Assembly: GCA_030644725.1 (NCBI GenBank)
Contig: CP130629.1
Span: forward strand, 1,714,795-1,778,794
DNA: 64,000 bases
Origin: Candidatus Electrothrix communis
Lineage (GTDB): Bacteria; Desulfobacterota; Desulfobulbia; Desulfobulbales; Desulfobulbaceae
Direction of reading: 5' to 3'
Of the stretch, positions 1-9,100 are shown one piece after another. The notes under the pieces are model-generated. The model was not told the origin of the DNA and searched no databases. It saw only the letters and a program-made list of their open reading frames with translations. The stretch's first letter is position 1; each line of letters begins with the position of its first letter. The position numbers and the translations under genes are program-made.

Positions 1-150
1 CACCCAGCAGCAGCGCCCACCGTTTTCGCCATCATGAATCCCGTCTGCCTTCCCCTCTTCAGCAGCAGGACAGATACCGAACTCATCAGCCTTTATTCCA
101 CCAGGCTCCCGCCCGCATTTTTTCACTTCCCAGCAATTTTGCTTTTTCAT
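1..150 (-). CDS. Two-CW domain protein, N-terminal 50 codons
   Basis: The gene reads leftwards and runs off the window edge. The ATG at 150 is preceded by AGGAAG about eight bases upstream. The first residues are MKKQNCWEVKKCGREPGG, followed by a CPAA motif near residue 27 and GGRCCWV at residues 44-50. This matches the protein at 50842-51108, which shares NCWE.KKCGRE, CPAA, the ADGIH motif and GGRCCWV. Conserved Cys-Trp pairs and paired cysteines suggest a small metal-binding or redox-sensing domain of the two-CW type. That role is inferred from the cysteine pattern; no function is established here. It is cytoplasmic as far as visible. Confidence 0.75.
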   Translation of the reverse strand, partial: MKKQNCWEVKKCGREPGGIKADEFGICPAAEEGKADGIHDGENGGRCCWV

Positions 151-194
151 TTTATTGTCTTCCTTTTTTAACAATCTTATTCCTTCTAAAAAAC

Positions 195-224
195 AAAAAC
201 CGATCTCAAAGGAGTCGGTTTTTT
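195..224 (-). terminator. Intrinsic terminator of the chemosensory cluster
   Basis: The arms AAAAACCGA and TCGGTTTTT pair, extended by CTC/GAG around a short loop with one bulge. Read on the minus strand the stem is followed by a T-rich run, so it fits the end of the transcript that carries the binding-protein gene ending at 334. The A-tract on the other side could let it work in both directions. Confidence 0.75.
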
Positions 225-333
225 AATGTCATACGTGTCATTTCAGCGTTGCTGCCCCTGGTATCTAAAAAAAACTCCTATCCAGGCAAATACTTACAAG
301 TTAACGCCGTAAGTTAGATATCTAACGTAGAGG

Positions 334-1539
334 TCATTTCTCTGGCGATACAGGAGATAGCGTATCAACAACGGTGAACCGAACCTTCTCATCGGTTTTA
401 TCAACCTTGGTTAAATAAACCGCATCGGCACCTCGATGGTCATCCTTTCCAAAGGAGACCTCTATTCCTCCAGCATCATATTTCGACATTGCCTCAATCG
501 AATCTTTCAGAGCTGCTGTTGTCACCTCACCTTTAATGCCTGCAAGAGCCTGATGGAATATCTTGGCACTGAGGTATCCTTCCAGGCTGGCAAAGCCGTA
601 TTCACCAGAGCCCATATCCTGCTGATACTGTTTCACCAGTGGAAGACTGTTATCCCAAGGATCTGGAACAACCTGGCTGATATAGACATTATCTGTCTTT
701 ATCAACCGATCAACTAAAGAGGTTGAACCGACAAAAGAGATATTGAGCATGGGAACGTTAAAGCCTATTTTATGCCATTGGTTAATAGCCAACGCACAGG
801 GTCTACTTCCTCCCACCAAGATAACCGCGTCCACAGCATGACCCCTGACTTGGCGGACAGCTCCACCCACCGAAACCGTATTTCTCCGATAATTCGGTAC
901 ACTCTTCCAGAACTCATTCCACTCATCCATCGAGCTTTCATCACCAGGTACTTTGGGTATCGGAGGAACGATATTAACCCCTTTAATCTTCTCCTGGGCC
1001 TGCACAACAGCGCGTACCCCGGCCATTCCAAAGGAATCCCGCTGCACAAAAAGACCAATCCGTGTAATTTTCAGATCCTCTTTCAGATGCCGAATCATAT
1101 TTTCAATTTCAGCATCATAACTGGCACGTACAGCAAAGGAATAGGGATTTTCCTGAGCATCGCTTAAAAAACTCGCCCCGGTAAAAGGGGCAAAGAATAA
1201 GACTTCATTTTCCATTGCCAAAGGAAGAGCATCCTTTGATGTCGGGGTACCCACGTAGCCGAACAGTACATCAATTCCTTCCTTAAGAAAGGTTTCTGTA
1301 TTTTCAACAGAACGGATCGGTTCATAGCCGTCATCTTTTACCAGCAGCTCCACCTCATCACCAGCATGTGCATTTAGATAGGACATTGCCCCATTATGTA
1401 CCTGCTGCCCGAGAAATGATGCAGGACCGGTAAGCGCACAGGACTGACCGAGCTTGACTGCGGCATCACTCTGTCCGGGTAAAACAGTCGCAAGGCACAG
1501 GCAGCAGCCCCACAGAATACTCCTTCTGTTTTTCTTCAT
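334..1539 (-). CDS. LivK-like periplasmic substrate-binding protein (Peripla_BP_6)
   Basis: The 401-residue protein has an N-terminal signal peptide (MKKNRRS, then a hydrophobic stretch to about residue 26). It reads through a typical type I periplasmic-binding fold: VKLGQSCALTGPASFLG near the N-terminus, a GIDVLFGYVGTPTS segment and AIL/LVGG strands. The family binds branched amino acids, amides or similar ligands for ABC import. No permease or ATPase gene is nearby. The gene lies 91 bp downstream of a large chemoreceptor and is last in the cluster, so a ligand-presenting role for the receptor is an inference worth testing. AAGGG lies about nine bases before the ATG. Confidence 0.8.
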   Translation of the reverse strand: MKKNRRSILWGCCLCLATVLPGQSDAAVKLGQSCALTGPASFLGQQVHNGAMSYLNAHAGDEVELLVKDDGYEPIRSVENTETFLKEGIDVLFGYVGTPTSKDALPLAMENEVLFFAPFTGASFLSDAQENPYSFAVRASYDAEIENMIRHLKEDLKITRIGLFVQRDSFGMAGVRAVVQAQEKIKGVNIVPPIPKVPGDESSMDEWNEFWKSVPNYRRNTVSVGGAVRQVRGHAVDAVILVGGSRPCALAINQWHKIGFNVPMLNISFVGSTSLVDRLIKTDNVYISQVVPDPWDNSLPLVKQYQQDMGSGEYGFASLEGYLSAKIFHQALAGIKGEVTTAALKDSIEAMSKYDAGGIEVSFGKDDHRGADAVYLTKVDKTDEKVRFTVVDTLSPVSPEK

Positions 1540-1630
1540 TCCTTTTAACCCTTTTCAGTTGTTCAATTATCTTTTTAAACAAGTAACATATCACGCGATC
1601 TAACGGATCTTAGACATCAAGCGCGCTCGC

Positions 1631-4600
1631 TTATCCTTCCAAAACCTCAGCAGCATCATCGGCCTGTTCTTCTCCCTCAAGTTTAAAGGTGGCAACAGCC
1701 TGCAACATGTCATCGCCCATAACCGCCATTTCCTGCATGGAAACCGATGCCCCCATAGCCTCTTCAGCTGTTTCCAGACTGATACTGCCGATCTCCCCCA
1801 TTGATGTCGCTAAGATCGCAGTTGTATCTGCCTGCTGCTGAGCATCAGAGGCAACCCCTTGAATAAGCTCAAAAACCTCATTTGAACGTTCTGTAATTTC
1901 GTCCAGTCGTGCAAGAGCATTTTGGGAAAGCGTAGTACCTTGGACCACTTCTTGAATACTGGCATCCATACTGACACCTGCCTCGGTGATCTCGCCGAGA
2001 ATATTTTTAATCAATGTTTCGATCTGTCTGGTTGAGACAGCGGCTCGCTCAGCCAGTCGCTGAATTTCTTCGGCAACAACCGCAAAACCACGTCCCTCTT
2101 CGCCAGCTGCTGCTGCCTGAATAGAGGCATTCAAGGCCAGAATGGAGGTACGATCAGAAATTTCGTTGATTGTCCGGGCAAAATCACTGATTTCCTGTGA
2201 ACTCTCACCAAGGCGCTTAATGGACCGCGCTGTATTCTGAACATTACCACGGATGGCTTCCATAGCTTGACTGGTCTCACGTACTGCTTGGGCACCCTTC
2301 GTAGCAACCTGACTGGACTCTCTGGAAAAGCTTGCTGACTGAGTTGCCTGATCAGCAGCTTTCCTGATGGCCCCAGTCAGCAGATTAATTTCCTGTACCG
2401 CCTCATTAAGCATGCTTGACTGATTATTATTCTGGCCAGCCAGCTCTCCAGTGGAAGCACTCAGAATATTTGCCGTTGAACCTACCTGCTCAGCTGTCTG
2501 TTTAATCCTAGCAAAGGCTGTTCCCAGCTCCTCAAGCATCAAGTTCAGTGAGTCAGCCACAGTTCCGATAACGTCTTCTGTAACGGTTGCTCGAATACTC
2601 AAGTCACCGTCAGCCAGATCGGTAATCTCTTCAAGAAGTCGAATAATGGAATCCTGCAGCTCATCATGCTCTTTCTGCCTGGACTCAATAAGATCATGAA
2701 TAGTTGTTGTCATCTGATTAAAGGAACCAGCCATCCGACCCAACTCATCCTCGCTGGTTACCTTAACCTGCTCACCGTATTCGCCTTTTTCAACCTTTGC
2801 AATACCCCCCATAATCTCATCAACCTGCTTGGTCACACCACCAGCAACACGAAAACTCACAAAAACAATTGCCACAGCAGCAATAAGGGCAAGTAGGCCA
2901 ACAATTCGCAGCAACTGCATAACGGGACGATCGACTTCCTCCTGAGCAACCTCACTAATAATAGCCCAGTTAAGTCCTTTGTAGCGAACTGGTGCCCAGG
3001 AGGACAACACCTTCTCTCCCAGACTATTCAGCATGATTTTCGTATCACTTTTACCTGCAAGGGCCTGCTTAACCGATTCCGTATCCACCTTTACCTTGGG
3101 GTTCAAGAGCGTGGATTTCACCTTGTACTTCTCGGCATCTCGTGCTTCTGAACGCCATAATTTATCCGATCCGATAAGATAGGTGTCCACATGGATCATC
3201 TCGGCATGCCCTTCCAGTTCTGCCTGCCCAGATTTCTTCTCGAATTCCTGCCGAATCTTCATAATATCATTAATCGGATCATTAGATATCTGCAGAACAA
3301 CGATCATTGAAATTTCTTCCCGATTCATGACCGGAACTGCCATGAAGGCGGTCGCTTCACCCCCTGCCGGTTCATAAAATGCGTAGTCACTGACCGCCAT
3401 TTCTTTTGTTTTCAAGACCTCTTGAACTGATCTACCGAACATTGAATCAGCATAAGGACCGGAAAGAATATTGGTGAGGTAATCCTTCTTCCGCTCAGCA
3501 GAAGCAAAAACATACCCGTCAGTAGAAACAAGATAGAGATCAGGAAATTCATATGTCTTGGCAAACTGTGTGAGAATATCTATTTCACCTTCATCCACAG
3601 CAGGCACCACCGCCTCCCCCTGATCAATTTCAACCATGAGAACCCAGGTCGTCCCGTAAAGGCTGACCGCTGTATAGGCAGAAAGAACATTATCACCACG
3701 ATAGTTCACAACGCTCGTCTCTCCGTCCTCACCTGCCAGCGCATAAACAATGCTTTCAGTATCTACAAGAAAGGAGGGATTGGCGATCGTAGGTTCCTCA
3801 AAATGGCGAGAGTTGGAGCGAAACATACCATCCATACCAACCATGTAGGTTTCACCGGTTTCACCCAACCCAGTCGTATCCTTCATAATACTGTCCAAAG
3901 CATCCTCTTTAAGACGAAAAAGCAAAAGGCCAGATGATTGATCTGTACTTAACAGGGGAGTGGAAAAATAAGCAACATGCTTCAATCCAGAAAAAGATGA
4001 GAGACGATAATCTATAAAGCGTGTTTCTAGCATACCCTTCTGAACCGCTTCCCACTCTGATGTTCCTTCCTGAACCGGTGCCCCTCGCTCCACATCCCTG
4101 TCCGTGGAAAAGACGACCTTTCCATCCTGATTAAGCAGAGTGAGCGAATCAAAGTCCCGGTTAACAAGCCAATCTTGCAGGAATACAACAAATTCTGCGC
4201 CGGGCTCCGCACTGGTATTTTCCAGAAGATCATTAAAGGCCTGCTGCTGTTGAGGACTCTCACCGAACATCTTGACGTCCTCAAAACGCATCTTAAAATA
4301 GGATTTCACCTGCTTTTTCTGCAGCGCCCTAACAGCAGAGAGCTTTGTATAGGCCCCTTCCTGAAAGGCTCGCATATTAGCAGAAATATTTTCCAGCTTT
4401 TTGCCCTGCTGGTCAAAATACCGATGGAGCGCCTGATACTGAAATGCCAGTGTTGTCTCCAACTGTTCAAAGGACTGACGCTGCAGTGAGGAAGACGAGT
4501 ATTTATAACTCACAAAGCCGATGGCAGCCATTGGAACCAGCGAAATAATCAGGAGCCAAAACAGCAACTTCCCCCTAATAGTCTGTCCGCCGCGAAACAG

Positions 4601-4645
4601 CTTCTTTGCATTCAATATCTTTTTTTCCATAGCCTTCTGTGCCAT
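1631..4645 (-). CDS. Methyl-accepting chemotaxis protein with tandem Cache-like sensor
   Basis: A transmembrane chemoreceptor that should signal to CheA through CheW. The ATG at 4645 is preferred because AAGGAG lies just ahead of it; an upstream in-frame ATG at 4675 lacks a site. From this start (1004 residues): TM1 near 27-50, a long periplasmic part to about 575 with two Cache-like segments (GETYMVGMDGMFRSNSR and DTYLIGSDKLWRSEA repeats), TM2, HAMP, a second HAMP-like linker, and the signalling domain. The hairpin tip carries ISDRTSILALNAS and EEGRGFAVVAEEIQRLAER. At about 1000 residues it is longer than usual receptors, owing to the doubled sensor. It lies 198 bp downstream of a cheW gene. 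Confidence 0.93.
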   Translation of the reverse strand: MAQKAMEKKILNAKKLFRGGQTIRGKLLFWLLIISLVPMAAIGFVSYKYSSSSLQRQSFEQLETTLAFQYQALHRYFDQQGKKLENISANMRAFQEGAYTKLSAVRALQKKQVKSYFKMRFEDVKMFGESPQQQQAFNDLLENTSAEPGAEFVVFLQDWLVNRDFDSLTLLNQDGKVVFSTDRDVERGAPVQEGTSEWEAVQKGMLETRFIDYRLSSFSGLKHVAYFSTPLLSTDQSSGLLLFRLKEDALDSIMKDTTGLGETGETYMVGMDGMFRSNSRHFEEPTIANPSFLVDTESIVYALAGEDGETSVVNYRGDNVLSAYTAVSLYGTTWVLMVEIDQGEAVVPAVDEGEIDILTQFAKTYEFPDLYLVSTDGYVFASAERKKDYLTNILSGPYADSMFGRSVQEVLKTKEMAVSDYAFYEPAGGEATAFMAVPVMNREEISMIVVLQISNDPINDIMKIRQEFEKKSGQAELEGHAEMIHVDTYLIGSDKLWRSEARDAEKYKVKSTLLNPKVKVDTESVKQALAGKSDTKIMLNSLGEKVLSSWAPVRYKGLNWAIISEVAQEEVDRPVMQLLRIVGLLALIAAVAIVFVSFRVAGGVTKQVDEIMGGIAKVEKGEYGEQVKVTSEDELGRMAGSFNQMTTTIHDLIESRQKEHDELQDSIIRLLEEITDLADGDLSIRATVTEDVIGTVADSLNLMLEELGTAFARIKQTAEQVGSTANILSASTGELAGQNNNQSSMLNEAVQEINLLTGAIRKAADQATQSASFSRESSQVATKGAQAVRETSQAMEAIRGNVQNTARSIKRLGESSQEISDFARTINEISDRTSILALNASIQAAAAGEEGRGFAVVAEEIQRLAERAAVSTRQIETLIKNILGEITEAGVSMDASIQEVVQGTTLSQNALARLDEITERSNEVFELIQGVASDAQQQADTTAILATSMGEIGSISLETAEEAMGASVSMQEMAVMGDDMLQAVATFKLEGEEQADDAAEVLEG

Positions 4646-4843
4646 TTTTTCTCCTTTGAAAAAATTACCCGACACGAGTCCTCGAACAGGTAACTGCTTG
4701 TTTTAACTTTTTTTAAAAAGCGTCGGCGTCAAAAACCGTTAGTAACGATCCCTGTTTACGGCGTACCAGAACATAACAACATATTCTCAAGCAAAGCCGT
4801 CGACTGATAAATCGTAACGCTGCAAGCTGTAAAGCCTTTCTTT

Positions 4844-5380
4844 TTATTCCACACCGTCCACGGAATTCGAATGTATTATTGCTGCAATATCAGGCAGAAT
4901 AAATACTTCCTTCTCAGCTCTAAAGAGACCTCGAACAAAAACAGGGACAAATCCCGCCTGTTTTGGATAAAGAGATTCACAGTCAGTGGGGATGTCTCCA
5001 CTAATAATCTGATCCGATACTTTGAGAACACAGCGCAGGATCATCTTTTCAGAATGAAGTTTTTTATCATTACTCGGTAAATGTGTATCAACCGTACGCA
5101 CGACCACGTATCGCCCGACATCTTCTTTTCCCGAGGACCTCAATCCGAAAAATCGCACAAGGTCGATTATCGGCAACGCTTGTTCTCGCCATGCGCAAAG
5201 GCCAAGAAGATACTCTGATGCAAAAGGAACCGCGTGGATAGTGGCCTCCGCCAACACCTCATCAATCTGGCTGGCAGTAAAAAGCAAAATAGGCCTTCTC
5301 CCCTGGATCTCGTCAGCATCCAAATACAAGGAAACTGTTTTCGCGTTTGCACCGGCAGAATTTTTATTCTTAATCGACAT
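4844..5380 (-). CDS. CheW-like coupling protein
   Basis: A scaffold linking receptors to the CheA kinase. The 178-residue product contains a single CheW fold: PILLFTASQIDEVL, then ASEYLLGLCAWREQALPIID, and a terminal GLFRAEKEVFILPDI strand. The ATG at 5380 is chosen over 5440 because GGGAG lies eight bases ahead of it. It overlaps the end of the preceding CheW-like gene by 11 nt, which implies translational coupling. The N-terminal 15 residues are polar and low in complexity. Confidence 0.8.
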   Translation of the reverse strand: MSIKNKNSAGANAKTVSLYLDADEIQGRRPILLFTASQIDEVLAEATIHAVPFASEYLLGLCAWREQALPIIDLVRFFGLRSSGKEDVGRYVVVRTVDTHLPSNDKKLHSEKMILRCVLKVSDQIISGDIPTDCESLYPKQAGFVPVFVRGLFRAEKEVFILPDIAAIIHSNSVDGVE

Positions 5381-6152
5381 GATGTTCTCCCGGTTGACCC
5401 GGAGTGATGCTTTCCTGACAACGGAGAGCGATCTGGTCAATCAGATACTGGATAACCGCATCACTCACTCCTTGCTGCTGCACCAATCCTGGGGGGAGTT
5501 GGTCCACAGCAAGCTGTTCAGCGCCAACCTTACCTTGCTTAAACTGGGAGATTGTCCAAGACATAATTCGTTTAAAGGTTTCCTCATCTACCGATTTAGG
5601 TCTTTTTTTATTCTTTTGAATTAGCTTTTTTGAGGCTGCTGGACCGGTATTCTTTGTTCCTTTTGCAGGCTGCTGAGCAGTAGAATCAACAGGGACGGGA
5701 GGTTGTTCAGGTAATTTTTCTGTCTGCGACCAATGCTCTGCGGCAAGAAGCCCTATGCCTTGCCCCAGCTGTTCAGCAAGAGGAATAACCTGCGCAGGAT
5801 CCAACAACAGCACAACACGATTCATACTGACTGCAATCTGCGGACATAATTGTTTAGCAAGTTCAGGCGATGGCGAAGGTAAGCAGGTCGTTTGTTCAGG
5901 CAATTCTATCTCGTCAATCACCTGATCAACCAGTAAAAAAAAGGTCTTTTCTCCCTTATGCAGCCGAAGAAAAACCGAGCCGGGGTCTGGATGTTCACAA
6001 TGTTTTCGGGAAAGGAGAGAGCCAAGGTGAAATATCTTTCTTTCCTTGCTCGCTACTTCTTGAGGTAACATCCCGTTTTGGCGAGAGAGAATATAACATT
6101 CCTCAATTCCCAAAACAAAATCCCCCCCTTTTACCAAACAAACTTTTATCAT
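5370..6152 (-). CDS. CheW-like protein with C-terminal helical extension
   Basis: A 260-residue protein. The first 130 residues read as a CheW-like fold (GGDFVLGIEECYILSRQNG, then FFLLVDQVIDEIELPEQ, then VVLLLDPAQVIPLAEQLG). A low-complexity P/T/K-rich linker follows, and then a helical tail of about 80 residues (FKRIMSWTISQFKQGKVGAEQL...). It lies between cheA (37 nt upstream) and another cheW (11-nt overlap), so it is a second coupling or adaptor protein in one array. The tail is not a domain I recognise. No convincing Shine-Dalgarno site precedes the ATG; coupling to cheA translation is possible. Confidence 0.65.
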   Translation of the reverse strand: MIKVCLVKGGDFVLGIEECYILSRQNGMLPQEVASKERKIFHLGSLLSRKHCEHPDPGSVFLRLHKGEKTFFLLVDQVIDEIELPEQTTCLPSPSPELAKQLCPQIAVSMNRVVLLLDPAQVIPLAEQLGQGIGLLAAEHWSQTEKLPEQPPVPVDSTAQQPAKGTKNTGPAASKKLIQKNKKRPKSVDEETFKRIMSWTISQFKQGKVGAEQLAVDQLPPGLVQQQGVSDAVIQYLIDQIALRCQESITPGQPGEHHVD

Positions 6153-6189
6153 TTTTTATGAATCAGTAAGATTACCGGTATGGCTATAT

Positions 6190-9100
6190 CTATTCATCTG
6201 CTGTCACCTTACGAATAAAACCAATGACCTCTTCAGCCTTGAATGGCTTTGTCATAAAGCCCCGCGCTCCTAACTCCCTTGCCTTTTTTTGATATTTATC
6301 AGCACTTCTCGACGTGAGCATAGCAACCGGGAGATCACGTAACTCTGGCTGGGCCTGCAAGGTCTGTAATACTTCAAAACCGTTCATTCGTGGCATTTCA
6401 ACATCAAGAAGAACAACATCAGGTTTTTCTTCACGTATTTTTTCTACAGCCTCAATACCGTTCCGGGCCGCAACAGGAATCCAACCCTGCTGAACAATGA
6501 AATTGGAGACCACTTTTCGCACACTGATAGAGTCATCAACAACAAGAATACGTAAAGGTCCACGCTCCTTAACAGGACGTACAGTCATCCTCTCGTCCGT
6601 CCTTTTAATCACAGAGGACCACTTTTGGAGGACTTCTTCCACCTGAAGAATAGGTATCAGGGTACCATTACCCATAATGGTAACACCTGAAATACAGGGG
6701 ACATTCTGTAAATGCGTCCCAAGATCCTTAAAAACAACGTCTCTCTTTCCGATAAGTTGTTCACAGAGAACAGCAGCCCGTTTTCTTCCGGCATGCACAA
6801 TAAGGAGGGCTTGATCTTCTTCAGTAAGATTTTCTTTAACATACCCACTACCTGTCTCGAATCCTGGCACGTTGGCAGGATGCAGAAGCGGAACGCTCTC
6901 TCCCTCAAAGGTATATTCACGATCCTTTTTTTCTTCAGGAGTAGCCCGAGCAATACTGGCTACATCGTGCATCGGAATAGCGTAAATCTGGACTCCAAAA
7001 CGGGCAAGAATTACAGGCAGCTGGGCAACAGCAACCGGAAAGTTCATGATAAATTCAGTCCCTTGCCCTCGTTCAGAAACGAGTTCGATTGAACCGTTCA
7101 GCTGGTCAATCGCGTCACGAACAACATCCATACCAACACCACGACCAGCAATATTGGTTATTGCGCCAGTACTGGAAAAACCGTGCCTGAAAATTAGCTC
7201 GGCCAGTTCACTATCGCTCATCAGGTTGATACGATCATTAGGGTATAACTTCATCCCCTTAACTCGTATCCCTTCGTAATCAAGCCCTTTTCCGTTATCA
7301 CTGACCTTGAGAGTACATTGCCCCCCTTTTCTTATCGCGCGAATAGTGATGGAGAGCGGGTTCCAGTTGGCCTTTTCAGACAAACTTCCACCATGGGCCA
7401 CAGCATTACGGAGAATATGCATGAGCGGATCCGCCATGATATCCCAGACCCGGGTATCCATCATGATGGATTCGCCTTCAATGGTTAATCGTGCCGGATG
7501 CCCGGTTGTTCGCTCAGCTTCCCGGACAGTTCGTTGCATCCTGCTGGACAGAGTTAAGAGAGGCGTCATACGGACGCCCATCATTCTATTCTGCAATTCC
7601 TTGAGAACCATGCCCTGTCGCTCAACAGTCTTCTGCCAAACAACATTGTCCAAGGCATTCTGAGCCATGATAGAATCAAGGTCACTCACCGCCTCACTCA
7701 AGGAACGAATCAGGATATTTAACTCCGAATACCTATCCATCTCAAGCGGATCAAAGTCTTCTGCGATACCAGCACGTTGCGAATCATCCTGGTTGCCGAG
7801 ATGAGGAATTGAGTCCAGTTCGTAACCTGCCTCTAAGCTGGAGTTGATATTTTTCAGGCGCTGGAGAATCATGTCGAGCTCTTTCATCGTCCCGGACGTG
7901 GCATCCATAGCGTCTTCAAAACTGCTCAGATTAATGACCATGTCACCACTTAGACCAACCATCTGGTCAACCCTGTTAACATCGACACGCAGAGTTGCGG
8001 TCTTCTTGAGTTGGCCTTGCTGGGCAGGAGCGGTTTTTGCCTTTTTCTCAACTACATGTCCTGAGGAAACAGACAAGTTTGCATCCGGTAAAATCTCCTC
8101 TTTTATATCATGAACGGAAGACTCCCCGACGTTACCTGCTGTAATCTTGCTAAATTTCTCCAGATTTTTTTGCTGATCAGCATGAACAGAACAATTCGGA
8201 TCCTCGACAAGTCGAACAAGAATATCTGCTCCTTCCTGCATTGCCTTGATAACTTCAGGCTCTAAGGTTTGTGCCTCATCATGCAACCAATCAAGAAAAT
8301 CCTCGAAATCATGGCCCCAAGCCGCAATCTGTTCAATACCGATGACTGCGGACGCTCCTTTAAGGGTGTGTACTGAACGTCGGATAGAGTGCAGCGATTC
8401 TCGCTTAAGATCTGTGACTTCCGTCGCACCGGAAACCGTCATGCCGAGATGATTCAGCTGTCGATCGATATTGTCGAGATGCTCTTCTGCTTCCTCATGG
8501 AAACATTGGAGAAGCTCTGCATCAACATCCTCTCCCAATTCCAGTCCAATTGATTCTACTGCTTCAGGTAACGAATCAACAACACCTACACTGCTCTCAA
8601 AAAGATCGTCTATCTCATCACCGGATGCATCAACCGGCAATTCATCAAAGAAATTATCAGCTGTATCTTCGCCGACAATGAGTTTTCCCGACTCTCCTTC
8701 TTCCTCAGGGAAAAATTTTTGATCAGATGCTTCCTCCTGATCTTCCTGATCAAAAGCATCTTCCCCCTTCCGATCTCTTGCAATTATCTCCTTGAAGACG
8801 AGCTTTAAGTCTTTTTTTCTCTGCTCAACCGGGCAGGCCGGGTTTTCGGCAAGTTCTGCCAGCAAATCAGCACCTTCACGGAGTAAAACAATAAGGTGTG
8901 TATCCAGCTTTTTCGCCTCATCATGCAGCCAATCAAGAAAGTCCTCGAAATCATGGCCCCAGGCTGCAATCTGTTCAATACCTATGACTGCTGCTGCGCC
9001 TTTGAGGGTATGCACGGAACGACGGAGGGAATGAAGCGTCTCCCGAGTCGTCGAAGTGAGCTCCACTGGTGCGATAATTTGAACACCAAGTCGATTCAGA

